DNA of 64,000 nucleotides from Paludibacteraceae bacterium. GTDB taxonomy: Bacteria > Bacteroidota > Bacteroidia > Bacteroidales > Paludibacteraceae. The DNA is taken from NCBI GenBank assembly GCA_905233375.1, contig CAJOEJ010000004.1, forward strand, positions 1 to 64,000, in the 5' to 3' direction. Each line of letters starts with the position of its first letter. Position 1 is the first letter of the stretch. The position numbers and the translations under genes were made by a program. Shown piece after piece: positions 1-9,300 of the stretch. The notes beneath the pieces were generated by a model. It did not search any database. It saw nothing but the letters and a program-made list of their open reading frames with translations, and had not been told where the DNA came from.

Positions 1-336
1 CATTGCAATTGTCGATTGTGAATTATCGGTTGCAACCGATGAATCTACATCTAACATCTGCCATGCCTCATAAAATAGACGCATGTACTTTAAGTTAGTC
101 GCAGAATAGCCTCTTAATCCGGGTAATTCACGAAGTAACTGGTCGCTGATCGCCTTGATAGCACCTGCGCCATAAGGAAGTCTGCGTGTGTTGTTGGATA
201 GATATTTACCGATAGCAAAATACACTGCCAACTGAATACGGTTGACATCCTTGTTGGCTTCGTATTGACCTTGCAGAATCGCGGTCTTGATAGTTTCTAC
301 CGCTTGTGATAATGGTATGATAGATGGTGAGTTCAT
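1..336 (-). CDS. DUF1016 / YhcG-like PDDEXK nuclease family protein, N-terminal part only (runs off left edge)
   Basis: Reverse strand reads MNSPSIIPLSQAVETIKTAILQGQYEANKDVNRIQLAVYFAIGKYLSNNTRRLPYGAGAIKAISDQLLRELPGLRGYSATNLKYMRLFYEAW; collinear with the N-terminus of the 60984-62114 protein. Confidence 0.8.
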   Translation of the reverse strand, partial: MNSPSIIPLSQAVETIKTAILQGQYEANKDVNRIQLAVYFAIGKYLSNNTRRLPYGAGAIKAISDQLLRELPGLRGYSATNLKYMRLFYEAWQMLDVDSSVATDNSQSTIAM

Positions 337-353
337 AATATAGTTACAAAATA

Positions 354-370
354 GGCTGCAAAGGTACAAC
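354..370 (-). promoter_or_regulatory. Bacteroidetes-type -7 element (TACCTTTG) followed by CAGCC
   Basis: minus strand GTTGTACCTTTGCAGCC upstream of the DUF1016 start. Confidence 0.55.
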
Positions 371-408
371 AATTTTTGCACATATGCAAGGAAAATCGTT
401 AATTTTTC

Positions 409-438
409 AGTTTAAAGTTGAAAGTTTAAAGTTAAAAG
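409..438. repeat. 7-bp period array AGTTTAA/AGTTGAA/AGTTTAA/AGTTAAA
   Basis: read directly; abuts the stop codon of 439..1782. Confidence 0.8.
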
Positions 439-1782
439 CTACTGTAATTCAGGATGATAGATGATCGGACCTTGCTGCTGACGGTGGTGCAGGAACATGG
501 TCATATAGACCGGGACATACAGCACATTCTCCTGTACCGACACATTCTCATTGCTGAGCACAATCGCGCGGCGGATGCCATACCCGGCATTCGTCAGCAG
601 ATTGTTCAATGCCACATGACGTTGGTAGTCCTTGCCGGACTTGACTTCGAGCGGAATGATCTCGCTGTCCTGCTCCAAGAGGAAGTCCACCTCGCCTTGT
701 TTCTTGCTGTTGAAATAGCGCAGTTTCCATCCGTGCGCATACAGCTCCTGCGCCACCGCATTCTCATAGACAGCACCGTTGTTGATACACACCTCGCCTT
801 GCAGAATCTGCAACTGGATTCCTGCGGCATACTGCGATGCCAACAGCCCCACATCATTCTGGAAGAGTTTGAACAAGTTGCGCAACTCATTCAGTTTGAG
901 CGGCACACGCGGTTCTTCGACGTTGTAGGTCGGCAGCGCCATATCGGCGTCGCGAAGCCATACAAAACTGTTTTCATGTCGCGAGAACTTGATGTGTTCG
1001 TTCAGGTTCTTGAGGATGAACCGCTTGTTCTTGGCATTCAGTTCGGACGGGATGAGTTCGAAGATATCGTTGATATAAAGCTTATTGTCCGGATCGTATC
1101 CGGCGATGTCTCTTTTGTAGAGTGCCAGGATGGCTTGGTGCTCGCGAATCACGCGTTGCAGATCGTTCGTATCCACGTATTTCTGCACAGCAGCCGGCAT
1201 GCCGCCCACGATGAGATAGAGGTTAAAGAGCCGTATCAGTTTCTCATGGATATAGGCATCCACGGGCTTTTGCTGCTCCCATGCTTCACGCACCGACCCG
1301 ATCACTTCGTCCGTCACGCCGATATTGCGGATGAACTCCTCGAAATCCAGGGGATACATCTGGTACTCGTCCAGATACCCTACCGGCACCGAGCGGATGC
1401 TTTGCAGTTCCAGACCTAACAGCGAACCGCTCAGCGCATATTGGAACCGTCCTTCGTCCACAAGCGCCTTCACCCACGTCATGATATCCGGGTAGTCCTG
1501 TATCTCATCGAAGAAGATGAGTGTCTTGCCGGGCGCTAAAGGCTTGTTCGCAAACGCCGATATACGCAGCAGCAGTTCCTGTACGTTCGCTGCGCCGCGG
1601 GGAATGTTCCGCGTCTCCGGTTGCAGCACAAAGTTCATCTCCACCAATTGCAATCCTGCCTGCTTGGCATACCGGCGGATAGCATATGTTTTACCCGTCT
1701 GACGAGCGCCTGTTAGCAGTAACGCCTTATTCGTTGTGGCATAATGACACTCTATAATACTGTCAATGTGTCTGTTAAGCAT
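439..1782 (-). CDS. AAA-family ATPase with C-terminal DUF4143/PD-(D/E)XK-like domain
   Basis: Walker A GARQTGKT, Walker B LIFFDEIQD, C-terminal GEVDFLLE...PLEVKSGK. Confidence 0.85.
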   Translation of the reverse strand: MLNRHIDSIIECHYATTNKALLLTGARQTGKTYAIRRYAKQAGLQLVEMNFVLQPETRNIPRGAANVQELLLRISAFANKPLAPGKTLIFFDEIQDYPDIMTWVKALVDEGRFQYALSGSLLGLELQSIRSVPVGYLDEYQMYPLDFEEFIRNIGVTDEVIGSVREAWEQQKPVDAYIHEKLIRLFNLYLIVGGMPAAVQKYVDTNDLQRVIREHQAILALYKRDIAGYDPDNKLYINDIFELIPSELNAKNKRFILKNLNEHIKFSRHENSFVWLRDADMALPTYNVEEPRVPLKLNELRNLFKLFQNDVGLLASQYAAGIQLQILQGEVCINNGAVYENAVAQELYAHGWKLRYFNSKKQGEVDFLLEQDSEIIPLEVKSGKDYQRHVALNNLLTNAGYGIRRAIVLSNENVSVQENVLYVPVYMTMFLHHRQQQGPIIYHPELQ

Positions 1783-1796
1783 ATTTTACCCCTTTC

Positions 1797-1877
1797 TTTG
1801 TCCGTTTTTCCAACATGTTTTTTGCATGTTTTGTCCGTTTTTCCAACATGTTTTTCGCATGTTTTGTCCGTTTTTCT
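1797..1877. repeat. 33-bp direct tandem repeat, about 2.5 copies
   Basis: unit TTTTGTCCGTTTTTCCAACATGTTTTT(T/C)GCATG at 1797-1828, 1829-1861, 1862-1877. Confidence 0.85.
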
Positions 1878-1883
1878 AAAATC

Positions 1884-1900
1884 CGCTGCAAAGGTACTGC
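1884..1900 (-). promoter_or_regulatory. putative promoter GCAGTACCTTTGCAGCG
   Basis: TACCTTTG motif upstream of the ATPase leader. Confidence 0.5.
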
Positions 1901-2006
1901 TTTTTTTTTAATTGTGCAAGGATTTTGTAAAAAAAATCTTTGGGGACTCAAAAAGAGGAGGGGCAGACAAAAACAGAGCGGGGCGTGAAATTTCACGTCC
2001 CGCCGG

Positions 2007-2092
2007 TACCGCGAGCCGGGGTCGAACCGGCACGCCCATCACTGGGCAAAAGATTTTAAGTCTTTCTTGTCTACCTATTCCAACATCGCGGC
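2007..2092 (-). tRNA. tRNA-Leu (TAA anticodon)
   Basis: GCCGCGA...TTAAAATC...long variable arm...GGTTCGACCCC...TCGCGGTA; class II tRNA with GGTTCGA T-loop. Confidence 0.88.
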
Positions 2093-2130
2093 GATAGAGA
2101 AGCGAGGAATTGGGTCATTAACCACAAATC

Positions 2131-2147
2131 GGCTGCAAAATTACTAC
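2131..2147 (-). promoter_or_regulatory. putative promoter for tRNA-Leu (GTAGTAATTTTGCAGCC)
   Basis: TAATTTTG motif ~40 bp upstream of the tRNA 5' end. Confidence 0.5.
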
Positions 2148-2256
2148 TTTTTTTTTATATATGCAAGAAAAATTTGCATAGTTCGAGATTTTTTTGTAAT
2201 TTTGCACGATTTTTTTGCTTTTATGCCCCACTGAACAGAAAAAAAGCACTTTTTTT

Positions 2257-3312
2257 ATGTACCCTCAACAGATCATTGACGCCCTTCGTCACGTACGTTA
2301 TCCGGGCACCGGAAAAGACCTCGTGGAAAGCGGGATGGTGGAAGACGATATCCGCATATCGGGTTTCGAAGTGTCTTTCTCGCTCATTTTCCCGAAGGAG
2401 AACGACCCGTTCCACAAATCGGTGGTCAAAGCCGCAGAAACGGCGTTGCAGACCTATGTGGATCCGAACGTGACGGCACACATCCATAGCAAGTTTGTCA
2501 AGGAGCAGTCGGGCGGTTCACACCGTTCGCCGATCCACGCCAACCATGTGATTGCCGTTCACAGCGGCAAGGGCGGTGTCGGCAAATCGACCGTAACGGT
2601 CAATATCGCGGTGGCACTGGCGAACAAAGGGTACCGCGTCGGCTTGCTGGATGCGGACATCCACGGTCCGTCCATCCCTAAGATGTTCCACTGCGAGGAT
2701 GCGCGTCCGTATCCGGTGGAGGAAGAGGGTCGCACCCTGATCGAGCCGATCGAGCAGTACGGTGTCAAGATGCTGTCCATCGGTTTCTTCGTGAACCCGG
2801 AGCAGGCGGTCATCTGGCGCGGCGGAATGGCGTCTAATGCGATCAAACAGCTGATAGAAGAAGCCCATTGGGGCGAGTTGGACTATTTTCTGATCGACCT
2901 GCCTCCGGGGACGAGCGATATCCACCTGACGCTCATCTCGGCGCTGAGACTGACGGGTGTCATCGTGGTGACCACTCCGCAGCCGGTGGCATTAGTCGAT
3001 GCGCGCAAGGGCGTGGAGATGTTCCGCAACGAGAAAGTGAACGTGCCCATCCTCGGACTGGTGGAGAATATGGCATGGTTCACGCCTGCCGAACTGCCTG
3101 AAAACAAGTATTATATCTTCGGCAAGGACGGGGGCAAAGCGTTAGCGGAGGAGCTGGACGTGCCGCTGTTGGGTCAGATTCCGCTGGTTCAGTCCATCCG
3201 CGAAGGCGGTGACAGCGGCGTGCCTGTTGCGCTGCAAGCCGGACATCCCGCGGCGGAGGAGTTTGAGAAGATAAGTGACAAGATAGTTGAAAGTGGAAAG
3301 TTGAAAGTTTAA
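2257..3312 (+). CDS. mrp: Mrp/NBP35 family ATP-binding protein (Fe-S carrier)
   Basis: MYPQQIIDALRHVRYPGTGKDLVESGMV; deviant Walker A GKGGVGKST; DIHGPSIPKMF; preceded by TAATTTTG promoter at 2197. Confidence 0.9.
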   Translation: MYPQQIIDALRHVRYPGTGKDLVESGMVEDDIRISGFEVSFSLIFPKENDPFHKSVVKAAETALQTYVDPNVTAHIHSKFVKEQSGGSHRSPIHANHVIAVHSGKGGVGKSTVTVNIAVALANKGYRVGLLDADIHGPSIPKMFHCEDARPYPVEEEGRTLIEPIEQYGVKMLSIGFFVNPEQAVIWRGGMASNAIKQLIEEAHWGELDYFLIDLPPGTSDIHLTLISALRLTGVIVVTTPQPVALVDARKGVEMFRNEKVNVPILGLVENMAWFTPAELPENKYYIFGKDGGKALAEELDVPLLGQIPLVQSIREGGDSGVPVALQAGHPAAEEFEKISDKIVESGKLKV

Positions 3313-3348
3313 AGAAGGCGTCTAGTTGAAAGTTGATAGTTGATAGTT
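3285..3348. repeat. 7-bp period array AGTTGAA/AGTGGAA/AGTTGAA/AGTTTAA...AGTTGAA/AGTTGAT/AGTTGAT
   Basis: read directly; encodes the last Mrp residues and its TAA stop and ends at the next ATG. Confidence 0.85.
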
Positions 3349-4713
3349 ATGTCGAGTCCGATAGAGTTGGGAACAGCGCCGCTGCACAAGCTGCTATTCA
3401 AGTACGCTATGCCTGCCATCATTGCGATGGTAGCGACGTCGCTGTATAACATCGTGGACTCGGTATATATCGGTCACGGCTGCGGTGCGCTGGCGTTAGG
3501 AGCACTGACGGTAGCCAAGCCGTTCATGGATATATGCGCGGCATTCGGCAGTCTGGTGGGCGTGGGTGCATCGTCGCTCTTGGCGATCTACTTGGGCGAA
3601 AAAGACTACGACCGCGCCAACCGCGTGTTGGGCAACGTGATCGTGCTCAATGTCCTGCTGTCCGCCATCGTGATGACCATCGGGCTGATCTGGCTGGATC
3701 CGATCCTGCTGTCGTTCGGCGCAAGCGAAGACACGCTTGTGTACGCGCATGATTATATGGAGATTATTCTCTACGGCAACATCCTGACGCATATCTATTT
3801 CGGTTTGAACAGCATGCTCCGCTCCGCCGGTCATCCCAAGTTCTCGATGATGGCAACGATCGTAGCGGTGATCATCAATATCATTCTCGATCCGGTTTTC
3901 ATCTTCGGTCTGAACATGGGTGTGCGCGGCGCCGCCCTGGCGACGGTGCTCAGTCAGGCGGTAGCGGTGGTATGGCAGCTGATGAAGTTCATGGACAAGC
4001 ATGAGCTGGTTCGTTTCCACCGCGGCATATGGCGTCTGAACCGTCACATCACCCACCGGGCACTTGCTATCGGGCTGTCCCCGTTCCTGTACAATATCGC
4101 CCACTGCTTTGTGGTCATTATCATCAACAACCAGTTGAAGCAGTTCGGCGGCGATTTCGCCATTGCCTCGTACGGTGTCATCAACCGTCTGACGTTCATC
4201 TTTGCGATGATGGTGATGGGTCTGAACCAGGGTCTGCAGCCCATTGCGGGTTACAACTACGGCGCGAAGCAGTACGACCGTGTACGGAGAGCGTTTCTGC
4301 TCACCTCGCTGTACGCTACGGGCGTGATGGCGGTGGTGTTCGTCCTCGGCGAGTTCTGCCCGCGGATGGTGACGCAGGTGTTCACCCACGACCCGGTTCT
4401 CATCGACGGCACCATCCGTCCGATGCGTATTATCTGCTCGACGATGCTTATTATCGGTTTCCAGATGGTGACAGGAAACCTGTTTACCTCGATCGGCAAA
4501 GCAGGCAAAGCGATCTTCCTGAGCCTGACGCGCCAGGTGCTGTACCTGATTCCGCTCGTTTTGTGGCTGCCGACGCTCTTCGCCGACCCGCTGGACGGCG
4601 TATGGTGGGCTATCCCCGTGAGCGACTTTTTAGCCGCTGTCACGGCTGTTATTGTACTAATTTTCGGACTTCCAAAACCTCAAACAAACAACGCATATGA
4701 ACGACAAGACTGA
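3349..4713 (+). CDS. MATE family efflux transporter
   Basis: 12-TM MATE-like sequence; MSSPIELGTAPLHKLLFKYAMPAIIAM; ATG at 3349 rather than the tracked TTG at 3340. Confidence 0.9.
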   Translation: MSSPIELGTAPLHKLLFKYAMPAIIAMVATSLYNIVDSVYIGHGCGALALGALTVAKPFMDICAAFGSLVGVGASSLLAIYLGEKDYDRANRVLGNVIVLNVLLSAIVMTIGLIWLDPILLSFGASEDTLVYAHDYMEIILYGNILTHIYFGLNSMLRSAGHPKFSMMATIVAVIINIILDPVFIFGLNMGVRGAALATVLSQAVAVVWQLMKFMDKHELVRFHRGIWRLNRHITHRALAIGLSPFLYNIAHCFVVIIINNQLKQFGGDFAIASYGVINRLTFIFAMMVMGLNQGLQPIAGYNYGAKQYDRVRRAFLLTSLYATGVMAVVFVLGEFCPRMVTQVFTHDPVLIDGTIRPMRIICSTMLIIGFQMVTGNLFTSIGKAGKAIFLSLTRQVLYLIPLVLWLPTLFADPLDGVWWAIPVSDFLAAVTAVIVLIFGLPKPQTNNAYERQD

Positions 4714-5227
4714 CGATCTCGCCTTGACACGAAGCGCCATGTACCGCCGATGGGTATATATGGCAGTGGCTATCCTTGCCTGTCTCTTCCTGTTCGACAA
4801 ACCTATATTCTCATTCCAGGAGGACAAAGGTATCATCTATGTCCGCAGTTTCTCGATGGACGACAAGACGTTCCTGGTCACCCAGACGGATCTTACCACG
4901 GGTGTCAAGGAGGTGACGGATGCGATGTCCGTGATCGGTTTGTATTACTGCAACAAGGCGCTCCTGTACGGCTGCGTCTTGTGCCTGCTGTGCTTTTTCA
5001 GCGACCGCTGGCGTATTGCCATCGCGATGATGACAGCCGTCATAGCCGGACTCTACTACGGCGTCGTGATCTACTATTCCATCAAAATCGCCGACCTGCA
5101 TTTTGCGACCCTTATGCCGACTTTCTATGTGTTCCTGCCGGCGATCGTATTAGAGCTGATGGTGATGATCCGGCATAATATTATCCGCACCTTCTCCTTG
5201 CGCGAGGAGGCAGCCGAAATGGACTGA
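4697..5227 (+). CDS. membrane protein, DUF4293-like
   Basis: four hydrophobic segments, Bacteroidetes DUF4293-like organisation. Confidence 0.5.
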   Translation: MNDKTDDLALTRSAMYRRWVYMAVAILACLFLFDKPIFSFQEDKGIIYVRSFSMDDKTFLVTQTDLTTGVKEVTDAMSVIGLYYCNKALLYGCVLCLLCFFSDRWRIAIAMMTAVIAGLYYGVVIYYSIKIADLHFATLMPTFYVFLPAIVLELMVMIRHNIIRTFSLREEAAEMD

Positions 5228-5239
5228 CGAACGACTAAG

Positions 5240-5710
5240 ATGGAGATTTTTCTGCTAATCCTTGCTTTTGTATGCATGCTGATTGGTATCATCGGCTGCA
5301 TCATTCCGGGTTTGCCGGGCGTACCGTTTGCCTATATCGGTCTATGGATCGCTCAGGCGACGGAGCGGGTTGATTTCACGTGGCAGGCGCTGCTTATATG
5401 GGGCATTGCGACCGTTGTGGTGTCGATTCTGGACTACGTTGTTCCGGCATGGGGTACGAAACGCTACGGCGGCACCAAATACGGCGTATGGGGCAGCACG
5501 ATCGGCGTGTTCGCCGGGCTGTTTTTCGGAGCGGCAGGTGTCATCATCGGACCGTTGGTTGGCGCTATCCTCGGCGAACTGGTCAGCGGCAAGGAGTGGC
5601 AGCAGGCGCTGCGTGCCGGATGGGGCAGTTTCTTGGGAATCATGGCGGGTACGGTACTCAAACTCATCTGCTGCGGACTCATGACCGTAGCACTCATCCG
5701 GGCTCTCTAA
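5240..5710 (+). CDS. DUF456 family membrane protein
   Basis: MEIFLLILAFVCMLIGIIGCIIPGLPGVPFAYIGL...YGVWGSTIGVFAGLFFGAAGVIIGPLVGAILGEL. Confidence 0.85.
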   Translation: MEIFLLILAFVCMLIGIIGCIIPGLPGVPFAYIGLWIAQATERVDFTWQALLIWGIATVVVSILDYVVPAWGTKRYGGTKYGVWGSTIGVFAGLFFGAAGVIIGPLVGAILGELVSGKEWQQALRAGWGSFLGIMAGTVLKLICCGLMTVALIRAL

Positions 5711-5725
5711 ACAACCGGGAACCAA

Positions 5726-5758
5726 GACAAAGTACAATATACATTGTACAAAAAGTAC
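5726..5758. repeat. degenerate 7-bp period array GACAAAG/TACAATA/TACATTG/TACAAAA
   Basis: read directly downstream of the DUF456 stop. Confidence 0.5.
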
Positions 5759-5818
5759 TTTTTTAAAGAAAAAGGGGCTATTTTTTCTTTTTGATTTGCA
5801 TATATCAAATATTTTTCG

Positions 5819-5826
5819 TAACTTTG
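5819..5826 (+). promoter_or_regulatory. TAACTTTG -7 element
   Basis: TAACTTTG about 20 bp upstream of ATG 5846. Confidence 0.5.
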
Positions 5827-5845
5827 CGCGCTTTTTGTTGATTTT

Positions 5846-6394
5846 ATGAAGATCATAGGCTTTGTATATACTACGGAACGCGTGGAGATGGTTCTCAAAG
5901 GGGACTCTTGTCTTCTCAACGGCGGCAAGCCTCTCTTCCTGCCGGACTGGACGTCCGAATTGGGCGTGACCGAGTGTATGATTCTTCGCGTGAGCCGCTT
6001 GGGCAAAGAGATCGATGAGCGTTTTGCGAACCGCTATTACGATGCGGTGGCTCCGGGAGCGGACTTTGTGGCGCTGGACATCCTGCGCGAGGCGCAAGCG
6101 AACGGACAGCCGTGGACGACCGCTCTCGCCTTTGACTACTCGCTCGCCATCGGAAAATGGATTAATGTACAAAGGGACAATGTACAAGGTACAAAGGACA
6201 AAGGACAAAGGACAAAGGAGGAGTTTGTGATGACGCCCGAAGAGGCGGTCGCCGCAGCCAGCAAGGTCATGACGATCCGGCAAGGGGATCTCATTTATAT
6301 CCACAAGAAGCACACTCCGCGGGTGGTACACAAAGAGGATATCATCCGCACGGAGGCAAACGGAGAAGAGAAATTATACTGCAAGATCAAATGA
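5846..6394 (+). CDS. divergent, shortened fumarylacetoacetate hydrolase (FAH)-family protein
   Basis: GKPLFLPDW...LRVSRLGKEIDERFANRYYDAVAPGADFVALDILREAQANGQPWTTALAFDYSLAIGKW matches FAH-family layout; C-term MTIRQGDLIYI. Confidence 0.7.
   Translation: MKIIGFVYTTERVEMVLKGDSCLLNGGKPLFLPDWTSELGVTECMILRVSRLGKEIDERFANRYYDAVAPGADFVALDILREAQANGQPWTTALAFDYSLAIGKWINVQRDNVQGTKDKGQRTKEEFVMTPEEAVAAASKVMTIRQGDLIYIHKKHTPRVVHKEDIIRTEANGEEKLYCKIK
6166..6215. repeat. stop-free 7-bp array (TGTACAA AGGGACAA TGTACAA GGTACAA 3x AGGACAA) inside the CDS
   Basis: read directly; encodes VQRDNVQGTKDKGQRTKE. Confidence 0.85.
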
Positions 6395-9300
6395 AACGAT
6401 TCGCATTGATACTACTATGTGCATGGATGAGCCTGTCCCTGACGGCAGGTATCCATACCTATACCTCACAATCCGTATTGTCGGAGGGTCACTGGGTCAA
6501 GATACGCGTGAGCGAGTCAGGCGTGTGCCGCATGGGTTTCAATGAGTTGCGCAGCGCCGGTATCGAGCCGACACAGGTGCGTGTCTTCGGCTACGGAGGC
6601 GCCATGAAGAATCAGGATTTCTCGAAACGCAACATAGACGACCTGCCGCAGGTGCCGGTTTATGCAGGCGAGGACTATATCCTCTTCCGGGTACAGGGTC
6701 CGGTCAGCTGGGAGTACAACGGTTCGCGTTTCGTTCATACCCGCAACACCTATTCCGACTACGGCTACTATTTCCTGACGGACGACGCCGGTACGCTCCT
6801 GTCCCCGACGGAGGGCACGGCTGTCAGCGGTACCGCTACCACCGTCACCACGTATATGCACTATCAGGTGCATGACTACGACTCAATCAACCTCATTGAC
6901 CGTACGGGCGTGTCCGGCGGCGGACGGACGTTCTACGGCGAGCAGTTTGCCGGAAACCAGCAGCGTACATTCACTTTCGAAACGCCGAATGCGGTGGCAG
7001 GCGGCACGAACAACGTCTATATGCAGATAGCCGCCAACGCTTCCACGCAGTCCTATTTCGTGGCGTCGGTCAACGGCGGTACGTCCAAGAGTTCGTCCCA
7101 CAAACCGATCCCGGACCACTATACGTTCGGTATCCCGGCTTCCATCAGCGTGACGGGCACCGTTACAGCAGACCGGCAGCAGGTACAACTCAAACTGCAG
7201 AACAGCTCCGCCAGCGCAATGGGGTGGCTGGATTATATCGAGATAACGACTCCGGGCAACCTAGTCATGACGGGTTCATGGATGGATATCCGCACGGACA
7301 AGAACTACAAGTCCGCTACGCCGGTTGAGTTCCGTCTGAGCAACGCCCGCAGCGGCATCCAGATATGGGACATCACCCGCTTGGATGCCATCAGCCGCGT
7401 GCCGGCTACACTGAACGGCGACGTGCTGTCATGGAAAGGCACCCAGGCGGACGGCATCCACGAATACGTGGCAGTAGATGTGAACGGCACGCAGTGGGTA
7501 CACGCCGACATCGTCGGAGAAGTCAGCAACCAGAACCTGCACCGTCTGTCCAACATCGACTATGTCATCATCTGTCCGGACGGCTACCAGGCGGCAGCGA
7601 CCGATCTGGCGCAGGCGCACCAAGCCAAAGAAGGCATCACATGGGCGGTTGTGACCGACCAGGAGGTGTACAACGAGTTCTCCTCGGGTACCCCCGATGC
7701 TACGGCTTACCGGTGGCTGATGAAGATGCTGTACGACCGTGCGAACGGCGGCTCGATTGCCAAACCCAGATGGCTGCTGTTGATGGGACACGGTACATTC
7801 GACAACCGCAAACTGCTGCCCAACTCGGGACTGAACCTGCTGCTCACCTATCAGGCGAAGGATTCGGAAAACGAGGTCAACGCCTATGCGACGGATGACT
7901 ATTTCGGGTTCCTGGACGACAAAGAGGGCGTGAACGACACGCAGGGACGAATGGATATCGGCGTGGGACGTCTGCCTGTTTACAGCGTGGAAGAAGCCCG
8001 CACCACCGTGGACAAACTCATCCGCTATATCCGCAACGAGGAGACCGGCAAATGGAAGAACCAGCTGGTCTATCTGGCGGATGACGGTGAAGACGGCATG
8101 CACACCGAGACCGCGGAGAAGAGTGCCGAACTGGTGCGCAAGAAGAATCCCGATTTCGTTGTACACAAAATATTCTTAGACGCCTATCCGCAGGAGGTGA
8201 ATGCGAGCGGTGAGAGTTATCCTCTCGCCAAGAACCGGGTGCTGAACCTGCTTAAGAACGGTGCGCTGTTCTTCGACTATTCGGGTCACGGCGGTTACAA
8301 CGCCATCACCAACGAGTCGATTCTGAACCTCAAGGACATCGAGAGCATGACGAACCGTCATCAGGCGTTCTGGCTGTTTGTGACCTGTAACTTCGCGCAG
8401 TGCGATGCGGGCAAACGATGTGCCGCGGAGGCGACGGTGCTGAATCCGAACGGCGGCGCTATCGGCATCCTGTCGGCGACCCGTACCGTCTATGCCTCGC
8501 AGAACACCAGCCTCAACCGCGCCGTATGCGACACGCTGTTCGGGCATGCCGATGTATTCCACTACGAGATGACTCTGGGCGAAGCAATCGCTATCGGCAA
8601 GAACAGTCTGGGTTCGGATATGAACAAGATGGCATATGTGCTGTTAGGCGACCCGGCTTTGCGGCTCAACTACCCGACGGACTACCACGTAGAGACGACT
8701 ACGCAGGTGGATACGCTCAACGCGCTCAGCGTACAGCATATAGAAGGACGCATCATCGACGAGGACCATAACACGGTAAACGATTTTGACGGCAAGGTGG
8801 ATATCACCATCTTCGACAAGATGCAGTCCATTCCGACCCGCGACAACGACAACGCAGGTGGCGACCCGCGCGTGATAGCATACAACGACTACCCGAGCGT
8901 TCTCTTCTCCGGCGCGACAGAGGTGAAGGAGGGGTTGTTCAACTACACGTTCATGGTTCCCAAGGACATCCGCTATAACTACGGCACAGGACGCATCGTC
9001 TATTATGCGGTGACGGCGGACTCCCTAGAGACGCTGGAAGCCGTAGGACATTTCGAAGACTTCGTCATCGGCGGTTCGGGCAAGAGCGTGATTGTGGATA
9101 CGGTCGGTCCGACGATGCGCATTTACCTGAACACCATCGCGTTCAAAGACGGCGACAAGACCTACAGCACCCCGCGTTTCTTCGCCGACCTGTACGACGA
9201 ACACGGTATCAATACCGCCGGCGCCGGTATCGGTCATGACCTGATGCTCGTCATTGACGAAGACCCGAAGATGAGTTATTCGCTCAATGAATATTTCACC

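Noticed and set aside
454-1419. 321-aa plus-strand ORF
   Set aside because: Antisense shadow of the DUF4143 ATPase gene.
1775-1996. 73-aa ORF with repeated LEKRTKHAKNM
   Set aside because: Probably a by-product of the 33-bp tandem repeat in the ATPase leader; no support as a protein, kept only as a possible upstream ORF.
3496-4389. 297-aa minus-strand ORF
   Set aside because: His/Gln/Arg-rich shadow of the MATE gene.
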